From assembly GCF_002093625.1 (NCBI RefSeq), contig NZ_MRWD01000019.1:1-64000 (forward strand): a stretch of 64,000 nt of DNA, written 5' to 3'. This DNA is from Rouxiella silvae. GTDB lineage: Bacteria; Pseudomonadota; Gammaproteobacteria; Enterobacterales; Enterobacteriaceae. The position numbers were made by a program, and so were the translations under genes. Below the pieces are notes generated by a model. That model searched no databases and was not told the DNA's origin. It saw nothing but the letters and a program-made list of their open reading frames with translations. Shown here piece by piece: positions 1-8,358 of this stretch. Numbering within the stretch: the stretch's first letter is position 1; each line of letters starts with the position of its first letter.

Positions 1-2
1 GT

Positions 3-2522
3 ATAACACCACTTAAGAAATCCTTTATATTACTAGAGTTGTTTCCAATCATCTCATTTCAGCCCAATAACTTTGATAAAAAATTTATAAACCAAGCTGT
101 TTATCACTTTAAAACAATAGTTAATGCTGGAAAGTTCTGTGACTTTAGTCGTTTTATAGGAAAAACAGATGACGCAGTGATATCAATGCTTATCAGTAAA
201 ACGATGCGTTATAAAGCGAAGTGGTTATTAGCGGCTACAGTGAATTTTGAGTTAGGATTAAAAGTGTCCGGCCAAGATGGTAATATGCCAATGGCGACGA
301 TTGAGCTTATCAATAATTCATATTTTAATGTTTCCAAAGAACGAGGTAGGGAAATATTGCAAAGCTTATTCAATGCAAATATAAAAACCAATCGCAAGAG
401 TAATGGTATGGTCATGCTTTCCCTTGGTGGTGTCTACCCTGAGGAGTTTTGTATGCCAATATATCAATATTTCATTTCAAAAGAAGTTATCGGAATTTTT
501 AGCACTTACTGGAAACATTATAGAAAACTCGCCAATGATAAAATTGCCGATGGCCAGTATGTCATTATTGATCATGATGGCTATTACACTGTCGACAAAT
601 ATGTATATAAAAGTAGTTTTAGTCAATCAAGTCAGTTTCCTGTTGCTTTACCGTTAGTGAGTGCAAGGGGTTGGGTGGAAAAATGCAAGGACGTTGAGCA
701 CTACATTTTTTCTGAAGATAAATGTGATGACTTGTTGACTGCGATATTGATAGCCGCGGCAGATAATGCACACAAGATGGACATTGTCCGCGATATTATT
801 GCCGCTAACCTGGTTACCAAAGGAAGCTCAACCAGCACTATCAATAATCGTTTGCAAAAAATACTTAATATGAATCATGAACAAGATGAGCATGATAAAT
901 TACTGGAAATGATTTTGTTGATACAGATTAATATGCTTAACAGTAAGAGGATTGATAGTGTCTTAATGGAGGATTTGAATGGTAATCTTTCTTCATGTAA
1001 AAGCGTGGTCCTTTTAATGAGTAAGTTAAACATGATCGGAGAGGTATTAAACAGAGGTAAAATCGATGTGGGTTGTTATCTTGATATTGTAGTCAATCTG
1101 CTCAAAACATCTATTGTTAAACCTGTTAATATGCCTGGAGACTTGAGTAATCATACCAGTACAATTGGTGTTACCTACCGAACAGCGATGGTAAATATTG
1201 CCTGTAAAAAAATGGATTCGATGGGTAAGTTTGCTGAATTATGCCAGGCGTTTTCTAGAGTATCATTAAATCTGAGCGTTAACCATAATCGAGAGTTTCA
1301 CTGGTTTACTCGATTGGTATCTCAAGAGATAATATCCCCAGAGCGGAAGGAGGCTCTTAAACCTCAAGCGCGCGGAGATTTTGCAAAATTTTTAACAGCA
1401 ACACTCGATGCCTGGTGGAGTTTTGAAAGCGCATGTAAGGACGATATTGGAATGAATGAGCTTGATATCGAATGGGTAATGAATCCTACGGTTTTTTTAG
1501 CGGCGCATTCTGACGTACAAGCCAAAATGTTAGGGCTTCATTCTACATTAGGGGCAAATCTCTCCGATTTTTTAATACGATGCTTAGTCGAAATGCAACG
1601 TGGGATAACGACAAACTCTCCAGATAAAAATAAAAAATTAGGTATTACGCTCAACATTATCTCTGATACTGTACAAATTACAAACCCTGATTCCATTGTT
1701 GATATCGCCAATTTTATTGCTGATACATTCCAAAAGTTAAAAGAAGCGGGTTTTAATGCAAGAACGGTATCTAAAAACACGTTAACCGGATTGCTCAAAA
1801 AAATAGATAAAGTTAAAAACCCCGAGCAGTTTGACGCACTGTCCATAAAGCTGGACGAATTTGTTAAGGATGATGCGGTTCAAGAGTATCACCCTCCTAT
1901 ATTTAAAGACGACGCGAAAGGTTATAAAAAATACAGCACTACCAGTGCCAGCGAATCTGATTTAGCAGAAAATAGGCATAGGATAAAAAACAGAAAAAAC
2001 AGAAAGGCCATTACACTGCCGACGAGCGAATCGGCAACGGACAGCGTTAAGTTACCAAAGAAAATCACGCCAAGGCAAGTATATTTAGATAAAGATATGG
2101 ATGATTTTAACATTAATCAATCTGTTATCGATGATTTAAGTGACGTATTGAATTCATTTGTTTCATCGATACAGCTTACACATGGTTTGAAGTTTCATGC
2201 TTATTATAATAGTCACAGTGAAAAGACGAGATTTAGCACCTTTGACTTAAAACCAAAGGATAAATCATTGGCCGATCAAAAAAAGTCAGGAAGGTCGAAC
2301 TGGAGAGGTCTGCTCGTGCACGGGGGGGATAATAAATATATTCTTGTTGGCGCCGGGGATCATGACGAAATCAAAAGAACATTCAACAGTAAATTAAAAG
2401 AATTCCCTAATAATGATAGCGTAAACAGTAAGATAGCCGAACTTATTAAAAACAAACACTATCCCGTGTTCAAACTTGATGGAGAGGACGATGTGAATGA
2501 AGACTCCAATCAGAGAGATTGA
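3..2522 (+). CDS. Large protein of unknown function, 5' end outside window
   Basis: I do not recognise this protein. A TTG at 39 gives 827 residues, but the frame stays open from base 3 with no stop and no ribosome binding site before the TTG, so the gene most likely begins upstream of the window. The sequence is AT-rich and rich in Asn, Lys and Ile, clearly unlike the GC-rich lldD next to it, which suggests acquired DNA. No signal peptide or clear membrane segment is visible in the part seen. A strongly basic stretch lies around residues 645-660 (counted from the TTG), followed by a lysine-rich C-terminal region of about 170 residues. It is convergent with lldD, about 100 bp away. A T-rich stretch after the stop (near 2565) could be part of a weak terminator. 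That the frame is coding is nearly certain; the function is unknown. Confidence 0.8.
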   Translation: MTPLKKSFILLELFPIISFQPNNFDKKFINQAVYHFKTIVNAGKFCDFSRFIGKTDDAVISMLISKTMRYKAKWLLAATVNFELGLKVSGQDGNMPMATIELINNSYFNVSKERGREILQSLFNANIKTNRKSNGMVMLSLGGVYPEEFCMPIYQYFISKEVIGIFSTYWKHYRKLANDKIADGQYVIIDHDGYYTVDKYVYKSSFSQSSQFPVALPLVSARGWVEKCKDVEHYIFSEDKCDDLLTAILIAAADNAHKMDIVRDIIAANLVTKGSSTSTINNRLQKILNMNHEQDEHDKLLEMILLIQINMLNSKRIDSVLMEDLNGNLSSCKSVVLLMSKLNMIGEVLNRGKIDVGCYLDIVVNLLKTSIVKPVNMPGDLSNHTSTIGVTYRTAMVNIACKKMDSMGKFAELCQAFSRVSLNLSVNHNREFHWFTRLVSQEIISPERKEALKPQARGDFAKFLTATLDAWWSFESACKDDIGMNELDIEWVMNPTVFLAAHSDVQAKMLGLHSTLGANLSDFLIRCLVEMQRGITTNSPDKNKKLGITLNIISDTVQITNPDSIVDIANFIADTFQKLKEAGFNARTVSKNTLTGLLKKIDKVKNPEQFDALSIKLDEFVKDDAVQEYHPPIFKDDAKGYKKYSTTSASESDLAENRHRIKNRKNRKAITLPTSESATDSVKLPKKITPRQVYLDKDMDDFNINQSVIDDLSDVLNSFVSSIQLTHGLKFHAYYNSHSEKTRFSTFDLKPKDKSLADQKKSGRSNWRGLLVHGGDNKYILVGAGDHDEIKRTFNSKLKEFPNNDSVNSKIAELIKNKHYPVFKLDGEDDVNEDSNQRD

Positions 2523-2626
2523 AGCCCAAGGGTTTAAAGAAAAACGTTAAGCATCTCTTGGCTGTTTTTTATACTCTACTTAAGTTAGGCGATTTTAGGT
2601 TGAGCATCACAGCGTCGAATTTTCGA

Positions 2627-3772
2627 TTATCGCCCAAGCTCGCGCACTAGCAAATCAGAAGTAATATCAGCTATCGTTCTGGCCCCGGTGAGAGTCATGG
2701 CGACCCTCATCTCTTTTTCAATCAGCGTCAGCAATGCCTCGACGCCGCGTTCGCCGTGAGTGGCCAATGCGTAGAGGTAGGCGCGCCCCAGCAGCACCGT
2801 GTCGGCACCCAGCGCAATCATGCGTACCACGTCTAGCCCGTTGCGAATGCCGCTGTCGGCTAGAATCGCGATATCGCCTTTGACCGCGTCGGCGATGGCC
2901 GGCAGGGCGCGGGCGGTAGAGGGGACACCGTCCAGCTGGCGTCCGCCGTGATTGGAAACCACAATGCCGTCGGCACCAAAGCGCACGGCGTCTCGTGCGT
3001 CATCGGCATCAAGAATGCCTTTAATTACCATCGGGCCGTCCCAAAATTCGCGGATCCACTCCAAGTCTTTCCACGAGATTGAAGGATCAAAGTTGTTGGC
3101 AAGCCAGCCGATATAATCTTGTAATCCAGTCGGACTGCCTCGATAAGCTGAAATATTGCCCAAGTCGTGCGGCCGCCCGTTAATGCCCACGTCCCATGCC
3201 CATTGTGGATGTGTCACTGACTGCCAGTAACGGCGCATTGCGGCATTGGGGCCGCTCATGCCCGAATGTGCATCACGGTAGCGCGCGCCCGGCGTGGGCA
3301 TGTCTACCGTAAACACCAGCGTTGAACAGCCTGCCGCTTTGGCCCGTTCGAGAGCGTTGCGCATAAATCCGCGGTCACGAAGCACATAAAGCTGGAACCA
3401 CATGGGCCGGTCGATGGCGGGTGCCACTTCTTCAATCGGACACACTGAAACAGTCGACAGCGTAAAAGGGATACCTTTTCGCGCCGCCGCCCGCGCCGCC
3501 TGCACTTCACCGCGTCGGGCATACATGCCGCACAGCCCGACCGGAGCCAGCGCTACCGGCATCGACAATGTTTCGTTAAACAGTTTGGTTTCGAGATTTA
3601 AATCCGACATGTTTTTCAACACCCGCTGGCGAAGCGCTATCTGCGACAAATCATCAACATTGTGTCGCAAGGTCGTTTCCGTATAGGAGCCGCCGTCAAT
3701 GTAGTGGAATAGAAACGGCGGGAGAATACGCTGTGCGGCAGGGCGATAGTCGCTAGAGGCTGAAATAATCAT
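2627..3772 (-). CDS. lldD: FMN-dependent L-lactate dehydrogenase LldD
   Basis: Oxidises L-lactate to pyruvate and passes electrons to the quinone pool at the inner face of the cytoplasmic membrane. The 381-residue protein has the full alpha-hydroxy acid dehydrogenase TIM barrel. Visible features are Tyr24 near the N-terminus, WFQLYV around 125-130, Lys251 of the IKG motif, and the [10 protein letters not shown] segment with catalytic His275 and substrate-binding Arg278. Length matches the family (about 380-396). It follows lldR on the same strand with a 33-bp gap, so both are probably one transcript controlled from the 4.56-4.9 kb region. In E. coli the operon is lldP-lldR-lldD; no lactate permease gene is present here. 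Confidence 0.95.
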   Translation of the reverse strand: MIISASSDYRPAAQRILPPFLFHYIDGGSYTETTLRHNVDDLSQIALRQRVLKNMSDLNLETKLFNETLSMPVALAPVGLCGMYARRGEVQAARAAARKGIPFTLSTVSVCPIEEVAPAIDRPMWFQLYVLRDRGFMRNALERAKAAGCSTLVFTVDMPTPGARYRDAHSGMSGPNAAMRRYWQSVTHPQWAWDVGINGRPHDLGNISAYRGSPTGLQDYIGWLANNFDPSISWKDLEWIREFWDGPMVIKGILDADDARDAVRFGADGIVVSNHGGRQLDGVPSTARALPAIADAVKGDIAILADSGIRNGLDVVRMIALGADTVLLGRAYLYALATHGERGVEALLTLIEKEMRVAMTLTGARTIADITSDLLVRELGR

Positions 3773-3805
3773 TAATCGATTTCCTTATTTTCCTATTTAA
3801 TCACT

Positions 3806-4561
3806 TTAGCCCGGTAGACGGGTAATTCGGGCCTGACGCGCTTCGTCTTCGTGTAGCGTTTTGATGGTGGTGTGAACAAAACCGATGTGTTCCATCGCCG
3901 CCTGACGTGCCTTTTCAGCCTCGCCGGCCAAAATCGCCTCAAGCAGCGTGAAGTGTTGGTCGGTCAATTTAGAGAAAATCCCCTGCTGGCTGTACATCCG
4001 TTGCCGAGTTTGCATGATCGAGGACTGCATTAACTCAAAAAAACCGCGCATGGTTTGCAGCAGCACCACGTTGTGCGAGGCTGAGGCGATCGCCAGATGA
4101 AAACGCACATCGGCCTGTGCGGCTAAATCGGGATCCTCACTTTCGTTAAGCCTCAGCGTGGCGTCGAAGGCGTATTGCAGCTGCTCTTTGTCAGAAGCGG
4201 TGGCGCGAAGCGCGGCGTACCAGGCGGTGCTGGCCTCAATCGAGTGTCGCGCCTCAAGAATGTCATAGCGGTAGTCGGGATCTTTGATAACCAGCTCGCG
4301 CAGTGGCGCAACAATTTGCACGTCTGCCCAGGGTTGATGCCGTTCACGCAAAAAGGTGCCACCGCCTGGCTTACTCACCAGCAAACCGGCGCTGACCAGT
4401 TTCTGAATCGCCTCTCGGAGTGAAGAGCGAGACACGCCCAACGTTGCAGCTAACTGCCGCTCGGCGGGTAGCCGCATACCAGTCTCGAAGCGCTGCTCAT
4501 CGATGAAAGACGTCAGTCTGCCGATCAGACTTTCGGCCACGCGTGCGGGCGTTGGGGTCAT
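3806..4561 (-). CDS. lldR: FadR/GntR-family lactate-responsive regulator LldR
   Basis: A 251-residue regulator with an N-terminal winged HTH (residues 1-75; LPAERQLAATLGVSRSSLREAI) and a C-terminal all-helical FCD ligand domain. The open frame extends 12 codons further upstream. I choose the ATG at 4561 because AGGAGG lies six bases before it and the length then fits E. coli LldR (258). Its place directly before lldD and the FadR-type operators upstream support LldR, which represses or activates the lld operon depending on L-lactate. Another FCD regulator of a different acid is possible but unlikely in this context. Confidence 0.88.
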   Translation of the reverse strand: MTPTPARVAESLIGRLTSFIDEQRFETGMRLPAERQLAATLGVSRSSLREAIQKLVSAGLLVSKPGGGTFLRERHQPWADVQIVAPLRELVIKDPDYRYDILEARHSIEASTAWYAALRATASDKEQLQYAFDATLRLNESEDPDLAAQADVRFHLAIASASHNVVLLQTMRGFFELMQSSIMQTRQRMYSQQGIFSKLTDQHFTLLEAILAGEAEKARQAAMEHIGFVHTTIKTLHEDEARQARITRLPG

Positions 4562-4625
4562 TGCTGCCTCCTGACAAGGATAAAACCCTTGTGGCAAACA
4601 TAAGACTCAGCACGGCTGGCCTTTT

Positions 4626-4638
4626 TTGGTCCGACCAA
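4626..4638. promoter_or_regulatory. Probable LldR operator, lldR-proximal
   Basis: TTGGTC-C-GACCAA is a perfect 6+1+6 palindrome, 65 bp upstream of the lldR ATG. It fits the FadR-family lactate operator pattern TNGTNNNACNA. Assignment to LldR is inference from adjacency. Confidence 0.65.
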
Positions 4639-4751
4639 GCCTGTTTGCGAAAGGGGTGAAGGGGAGAATAGTTAACGATTTGTTGCCGCCTAGCAAGTTG
4701 ATGGCGTTAGCGATTTTGTATTTTGCGAGCAGGGTCGAGGATTTACCTGGA

Positions 4752-4764
4752 TTGGTAGGACCAA
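4752..4764. promoter_or_regulatory. Probable LldR operator, distal
   Basis: TTGGT-AGG-ACCAA is a perfect 5+3+5 palindrome fitting the same TNGTNNNACNA pattern. Its centre is 126 bp from that of the proximal site, which is twelve DNA turns. E. coli LldR also uses two operators flanking the promoter. Confidence 0.65.
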
Positions 4765-4781
4765 GGCAGGGCAGAATTAAG

Positions 4782-4812
4782 TTGATCCGCACTTCTGGCA
4801 TTAACATATAAT
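4782..4812 (+). promoter_or_regulatory. Possible promoter of tcyJLN
   Basis: A perfect -10 TATAAT lies at 4807-4812, with a TTGATC -35 candidate at 4782-4787. The 19-bp spacing is long. The predicted start near 4819 leaves an untranslated leader of about 85 bases. Confidence 0.4.
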
Positions 4813-4849
4813 TATTAATGCTAAGATTTTCTGGTTATATTCAATCAAA

Positions 4850-4873
4850 ATAACGTAACGAACACTACGTTAT
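4850..4873. promoter_or_regulatory. Inverted repeat upstream of tcyJ
   Basis: ATAACGTA and TACGTTAT form a perfect 8+8+8 inverted repeat, ending 31 bp before the chosen tcyJ ATG. It could be an operator or a small hairpin in the leader. No known regulator motif was recognised. Confidence 0.45.
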
Positions 4874-4904
4874 GACAACCATTAAAACAAAGAATGAGGT
4901 GAGT

Positions 4905-5708
4905 ATGGTTTTTTCCCAATTGCGTCGTCGTTTGATTCTGGGTGCGATGGCAGTGACATTCACTGCCGGTATGGTCAGTCCATCTTTTGCAGCATCTGAA
5001 GACGTTCTCAACAAAATCAAACAGCGTGGCACCTTAATTGTCGGGCTGGAAGGGACCTATCCGCCGTTTAGCTTTCAGGGCACCGACGGCAAACTGACCG
5101 GTTTTGAGGTCGAATTCGCCGAAGCGCTGGCTCAGCATATGGGCGTTAAGGCAAAATTATCACCAACAAAGTGGGACGGCATGCTGGCCTCGCTGGAGTC
5201 AAAACGTATTGATGTGGTGATCAATCAGGTAACTATTTCCCCTGAGCGTGAGAAAAAATACGATTTCTCAACCCCTTATACCGTTTCTGGCATTCAGGTG
5301 CTGACTAAAAAAGGCAACGAAGATAAATTCTCTACGCCGGACGACCTGAAAGGCAAAAAAGTGGGCGTTGGTTTAGGCAGTAACTACGAACAGTGGCTGC
5401 GTGCTAACGAACCTGGCGTTGACATTCGTACCTATGATGATGACCCAACGAAATATCAAGACCTGCGCGTAGGCCGCATTGATGCCATTTTGGTTGACCG
5501 CCTGGCCGCGCTGGACTTGGTCAAAAAGACCGGCGATACGCTGGCCGTTGCGGGTAAACCTTTTGCTCGTCAGGAGTCTGGCGTGGCAATGCGTAAAAAC
5601 AACCCTGAACTGGTCGCCGCGATTAATAAGGCGATTGCCGAGATGCAGAAAGACGGCACGTTGGCGAAAATCTCCGACAAGTGGTTTGGCGCAGACGTTA
5701 CCAAGTAA
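4905..5708 (+). CDS. tcyJ: Cystine/cysteine ABC importer, periplasmic binding protein
   Basis: Binds L-cystine and related sulfur amino acids in the periplasm for the TcyL/TcyN transporter. The 267-residue protein has a Sec signal peptide (LRRRLILGAMAVTFTAGMV, cleaved near PSFA-A) and a family-3 solute-binding domain. The segments LVGLEGTYPPFSFQG and GFEVEFAEAL and the C-terminal KWFGADVTK are almost those of E. coli TcyJ (FliY). An in-frame ATG at 4872 would add 11 residues with no binding site. I choose 4905, which has GAGGTGAGT just upstream and gives the usual length. First gene of an operon with tcyL (12-bp gap) and tcyN. Confidence 0.92.
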   Translation: MVFSQLRRRLILGAMAVTFTAGMVSPSFAASEDVLNKIKQRGTLIVGLEGTYPPFSFQGTDGKLTGFEVEFAEALAQHMGVKAKLSPTKWDGMLASLESKRIDVVINQVTISPEREKKYDFSTPYTVSGIQVLTKKGNEDKFSTPDDLKGKKVGVGLGSNYEQWLRANEPGVDIRTYDDDPTKYQDLRVGRIDAILVDRLAALDLVKKTGDTLAVAGKPFARQESGVAMRKNNPELVAAINKAIAEMQKDGTLAKISDKWFGADVTK

Positions 5709-5720
5709 GGTTTGAACCTG

Positions 5721-6389
5721 ATGCAAGAAAGTCTCCAATTGGTGCTGGATTCAGCACCCTTTTTATTAAAAGGCACCCTGTTTACCCTCGAGCTTAGTCT
5801 CGGGGGAATGGTTTTTGGACTGTTACTGGGCTTCCTGCTGGCGCTGATGCGCCTTTCGCGTTTCTGGCCACTGTCGTGGTTCTCGCGCTTTTACGTGTCT
5901 ATCTTTCGCGGCACGCCACTTATTGCCCAGCTGTTTATGATTTACTACGGCCTGCCGCAGTTCGGCATAGAGCTGGACCCCATTCCTTCCGCGATGATTG
6001 GCCTGTCGCTAAACACCGCCGCCTATACCTCTGAGACGCTGCGCGCCGCTATCTCGTCGATTGACAAGGGGCAGTGGGAAGCTGCTGCCAGTATCGGCAT
6101 GAATTCATGGCAAACGCTGCGCCGTGTTGTGCTCCCGCAGGCCGCTCGCACCGCGCTGCCGCCGTTGGGTAACAGCTTTATTGGGCTAGTAAAAGATACC
6201 TCGCTGGCCGCCACTATTCAGGTGCCCGAACTGTTCCGCCAGGCGCAGTTAGTGACCTCACGTACGCTGGAGGTGTTCACCATGTACCTGGCCGCCTCGG
6301 TCATTTATTGGGTGCTGGCCACTCTATTGTCTTATTTGCAAAATCGGTTGGAAGACCGCGTTAACCGTCAGGATCAGGAGCCATCATGA
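5721..6389 (+). CDS. tcyL: Cystine ABC importer, permease
   Basis: Inner-membrane permease of the cystine importer. It is 222 residues from the ATG at 5721, the exact length of E. coli TcyL (YecS). An upstream TTG at 5712 is less likely. The polar amino-acid permease fold is evident: several hydrophobic helices and the ATPase-coupling EAA loop ([20 protein letters not shown]). The MQES start and the [19 protein letters not shown] segment are typical of the YecS group. The stop overlaps the start of tcyN by ATGA, which implies translational coupling. Confidence 0.93.
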   Translation: MQESLQLVLDSAPFLLKGTLFTLELSLGGMVFGLLLGFLLALMRLSRFWPLSWFSRFYVSIFRGTPLIAQLFMIYYGLPQFGIELDPIPSAMIGLSLNTAAYTSETLRAAISSIDKGQWEAAASIGMNSWQTLRRVVLPQAARTALPPLGNSFIGLVKDTSLAATIQVPELFRQAQLVTSRTLEVFTMYLAASVIYWVLATLLSYLQNRLEDRVNRQDQEPS

Positions 6390-7138
6390 GTACCATCGAC
6401 GTGAAAAAACTGGTCAAAAAATTTCATGGTCAAACGGTGCTGCACGGTATCGACCTGCAGGTGAATGCGGGTGAAGTGGTGGCAATTATCGGGCCGAGTG
6501 GTTCGGGTAAGACCACGCTGTTGCGCAGTATTAATCTGCTGGAAATTCCGGACGCTGGCACGATCACCGTGGGCAATATTGAAATTGACGCCAGCGTGCC
6601 GATGAGCAAACAGAAAGAGAAGGTGCGTAAGCTGCGTCAGCAGGTGGGGTTTGTGTTCCAGAACTTTAACCTGTTTCCACACCGTTCTGTGCTGGAGAAC
6701 ATCATAGAAGGTCCGGTGATTGTTAAAGGCGAGTCGCGCGTCAAAGCCGAGGCCTATGCGCGACAGCTTTTGGCCAAGGTCGGGCTGGTAGGCAAAGAGA
6801 GCGCCTATCCGCGTCGTCTGTCAGGCGGCCAGCAGCAGCGCGTCGCCATAGCCCGCGCGCTCGCCATGAATCCTGAAGTGATACTGTTTGACGAACCGAC
6901 TTCCGCGCTCGACCCTGAGCTGGTGGGCGAGGTGTTAAACACCATCAAAGCGCTGGCTTTGGAGCATCGTACTCTGGTTATCGTCACCCACGAAATGAGC
7001 TTTGCCCGCGACGTAGCCGACCGCGCGATTTTCATGGACCAAGGTAAAATAGTCGAACAGGGACCGGCGAAAGACTTATTTTCCAATCCGCAGCACGACC
7101 GCACCAAACAGTTCCTCGAGAAATTTTTGCAGCACTAA
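6386..7138 (+). CDS. tcyN: Cystine ABC importer, ATP-binding subunit
   Basis: The 250-residue ATPase powers TcyL. Walker A is GPSGSGKT (36-43), the Q-loop lies in VFQNFNLFP (90-98), the signature LSGGQ is at 145-149, Walker B ILFDE at 166-170, and the H-loop in VTHEM. Same length as E. coli TcyN (YecC) and nearly the same sequence. It is the only polar amino-acid-type ATPase before 12.5 kb. The permease pair at 10.5-11.8 kb has none of its own, so sharing is possible but unproven. Confidence 0.93.
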   Translation: MSTIDVKKLVKKFHGQTVLHGIDLQVNAGEVVAIIGPSGSGKTTLLRSINLLEIPDAGTITVGNIEIDASVPMSKQKEKVRKLRQQVGFVFQNFNLFPHRSVLENIIEGPVIVKGESRVKAEAYARQLLAKVGLVGKESAYPRRLSGGQQQRVAIARALAMNPEVILFDEPTSALDPELVGEVLNTIKALALEHRTLVIVTHEMSFARDVADRAIFMDQGKIVEQGPAKDLFSNPQHDRTKQFLEKFLQH

Positions 7139-7150
7139 GTCGGTCATAAT

Positions 7151-7213
7151 CCGCGACGCTCACTGCAGGAGATGAGGGTCGCGGGTTCACGTAAATTCAT
7201 GATGACAACCCGC
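7151..7213 (+). other. Overlapping alternative hairpins between tcyN and the RpiR regulator
   Basis: CCGCGAC (7151-7157) pairs with GTCGCGG (7178-7184). GCGGGTT (7181-7187) pairs with AACCCGC (7207-7213). The two stems share bases 7181-7184, so only one can form at a time. No T-run follows either. It could be a processing or attenuation element, or chance. Confidence 0.35.
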
Positions 7214-7257
7214 CGAGTTCTGTGCAGGATGAGACTTTTCTATTATAGGGAATATCC

Positions 7258-8109
7258 ATGAGTGCAAAAACGGCATCGTTAGAAGGCCGTATCCGCCAAC
7301 AGTGGGATCAACTCTCATTGCACGAGCAGCGGCTAGCCGATGTGTTGTTAGCGGCACCGGGACAGTTAGCGATGAATACCGCGACCGAACTGGCACAAAG
7401 TGCCGGTGTTTCTAAAGCTACCGCCACTCGTTTCTTCCGCCACCTCGGCTATGAGAGCTACGACGCCGCTCGTCGTCAGGCGCGTGAAATGCAAAATAGC
7501 GGTTCGCCGCTTTACCTACAGTCTGCGCCCAGTTCCTCTCCGCTCGCCAGCCTGATGCAGAGCCATCTTGAGAAAGAGGTGTCCAATCTGGTGAACACTT
7601 ATCGTTCGCTGGAGAGCGCACAGCTGGAGTCGTGCGTCGATGCCATCGCCAAGTCGCGCCGTGTGGTTGTAATGGGGTGGCGTCACAGTCAGACTATTGC
7701 CCTGCTTATTTACCGTGACCTGGTGCATATTCATTCGGACGTCCGCCTTCTGCCGCGCGCCGGCGATTCGCTGGCAGAGCATTTAGCCACGCTCGGCCCG
7801 CAGGATGTCGTTATTTGCGTGGGGCTGCGTCGCCGTATGCCCGCACTTGAGGCGGCAATGGCGGCACTCGAGGAGCTTGATGTTCCGATGCTTTACATCG
7901 CCGATGTCTTAGCCGGAAAGCCAGCCAAGCATGCGCGCTGGGTGCTGCGTTGCCAAACAGACGGCAGCCTGATTTTTGACAGCACCGTCGCACTGTCGGG
8001 CGTATGTAATCTGCTCTGTTCTCTAGTGGCGCGCAGCATGGGTAAAGCCAGTAATGATCGTCTCGCAACCGTTGAATCCCTGCATCAGAGTCTCGATGAA
8101 CTCGAGTGA
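7258..8109 (+). CDS. RpiR/MurR-family transcriptional regulator
   Basis: A 283-residue regulator. The N-terminal HTH_6 domain covers about residues 1-80 (TATELAQSAGVSKATATRFF is the HTH core). A SIS domain at about 125-255 would normally bind a phosphorylated sugar or related ligand (VVVMGWRHSQTIALLIYRDL, and an aspartate- and glycine-rich C-terminal part). The start ATG at 7258 follows a modest AGGGAA. It stands directly before the binding protein/DUF1989/permease genes in the same direction, with a palindrome in the gap between, and is the obvious candidate to control them. In related clusters RpiR proteins act on amino-sugar or nitrogen compounds; the ligand here is unknown. Confidence 0.85.
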   Translation: MSAKTASLEGRIRQQWDQLSLHEQRLADVLLAAPGQLAMNTATELAQSAGVSKATATRFFRHLGYESYDAARRQAREMQNSGSPLYLQSAPSSSPLASLMQSHLEKEVSNLVNTYRSLESAQLESCVDAIAKSRRVVVMGWRHSQTIALLIYRDLVHIHSDVRLLPRAGDSLAEHLATLGPQDVVICVGLRRRMPALEAAMAALEELDVPMLYIADVLAGKPAKHARWVLRCQTDGSLIFDSTVALSGVCNLLCSLVARSMGKASNDRLATVESLHQSLDELE

Positions 8110-8110
8110 C

Positions 8111-8193
8111 GCACCTCGTTGGTGCGCAGCAGGCGTTTTTCTCCCCCTTTACGTGCAGAGGCTCCCTCCGGCTCTGACTCTGCACGCCTTTTC
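8111..8193 (+). terminator. Hairpins after the RpiR gene, probable terminator
   Basis: A small hairpin GCACC-tcgtt-GGTGC (8111-8125) is followed by a strong perfect 9-bp stem CGTGCAGAG/CTCTGCACG (8152-8160 with 8178-8186) and CCTTTTC. Probably terminates or attenuates the regulator transcript before the next gene. Confidence 0.6.
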
Positions 8194-8223
8194 ATGAAAC
8201 TGTAGAAATTAAAATATTAAAAC

Positions 8224-8241
8224 AAGAAACACTTGTTTCTT
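8224..8241. promoter_or_regulatory. Palindrome upstream of binding-protein gene, probable RpiR operator
   Basis: AAGAAACA-CT-TGTTTCTT is a perfect 8+2+8 palindrome between the regulator and the binding-protein gene, next to an AT-rich promoter-like stretch (8200-8220). RpiR proteins bind such short palindromes; the link to this regulator is inference. Confidence 0.55.
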
Positions 8242-8358
8242 ATTGATTCCCTGAGAAAAAAAAGTTGCTCGCCGCTTTTCGCTGACCTGCGCCCGGAAAA
8301 CTGGCATGGAAACTGCTCTGTCTGTTATGACATTTCACAACACCAGGGAATCAACATA

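Larger units (their letters stand above)
4562..4904. promoter_or_regulatory. Divergent control region between lldR and tcyJ
   Basis: A 343-bp gap between divergent operons. It holds two lldR-type palindromes, a TATAAT-containing promoter pointing towards tcyJ and an inverted repeat near the tcyJ start, each listed separately. Short open frames here on both strands lack ribosome binding sites and overlap the operators, so I do not call a gene. Confidence 0.7.

Noticed and set aside
2488-2550. 17-codon frame overlapping the end of the first gene
   Set aside because: Too short, no binding site, no recognisable product.
4607-4811. Short open frames on both strands between lldR and tcyJ
   Set aside because: They cover the two operators and lack ribosome binding sites; explained by the control region.
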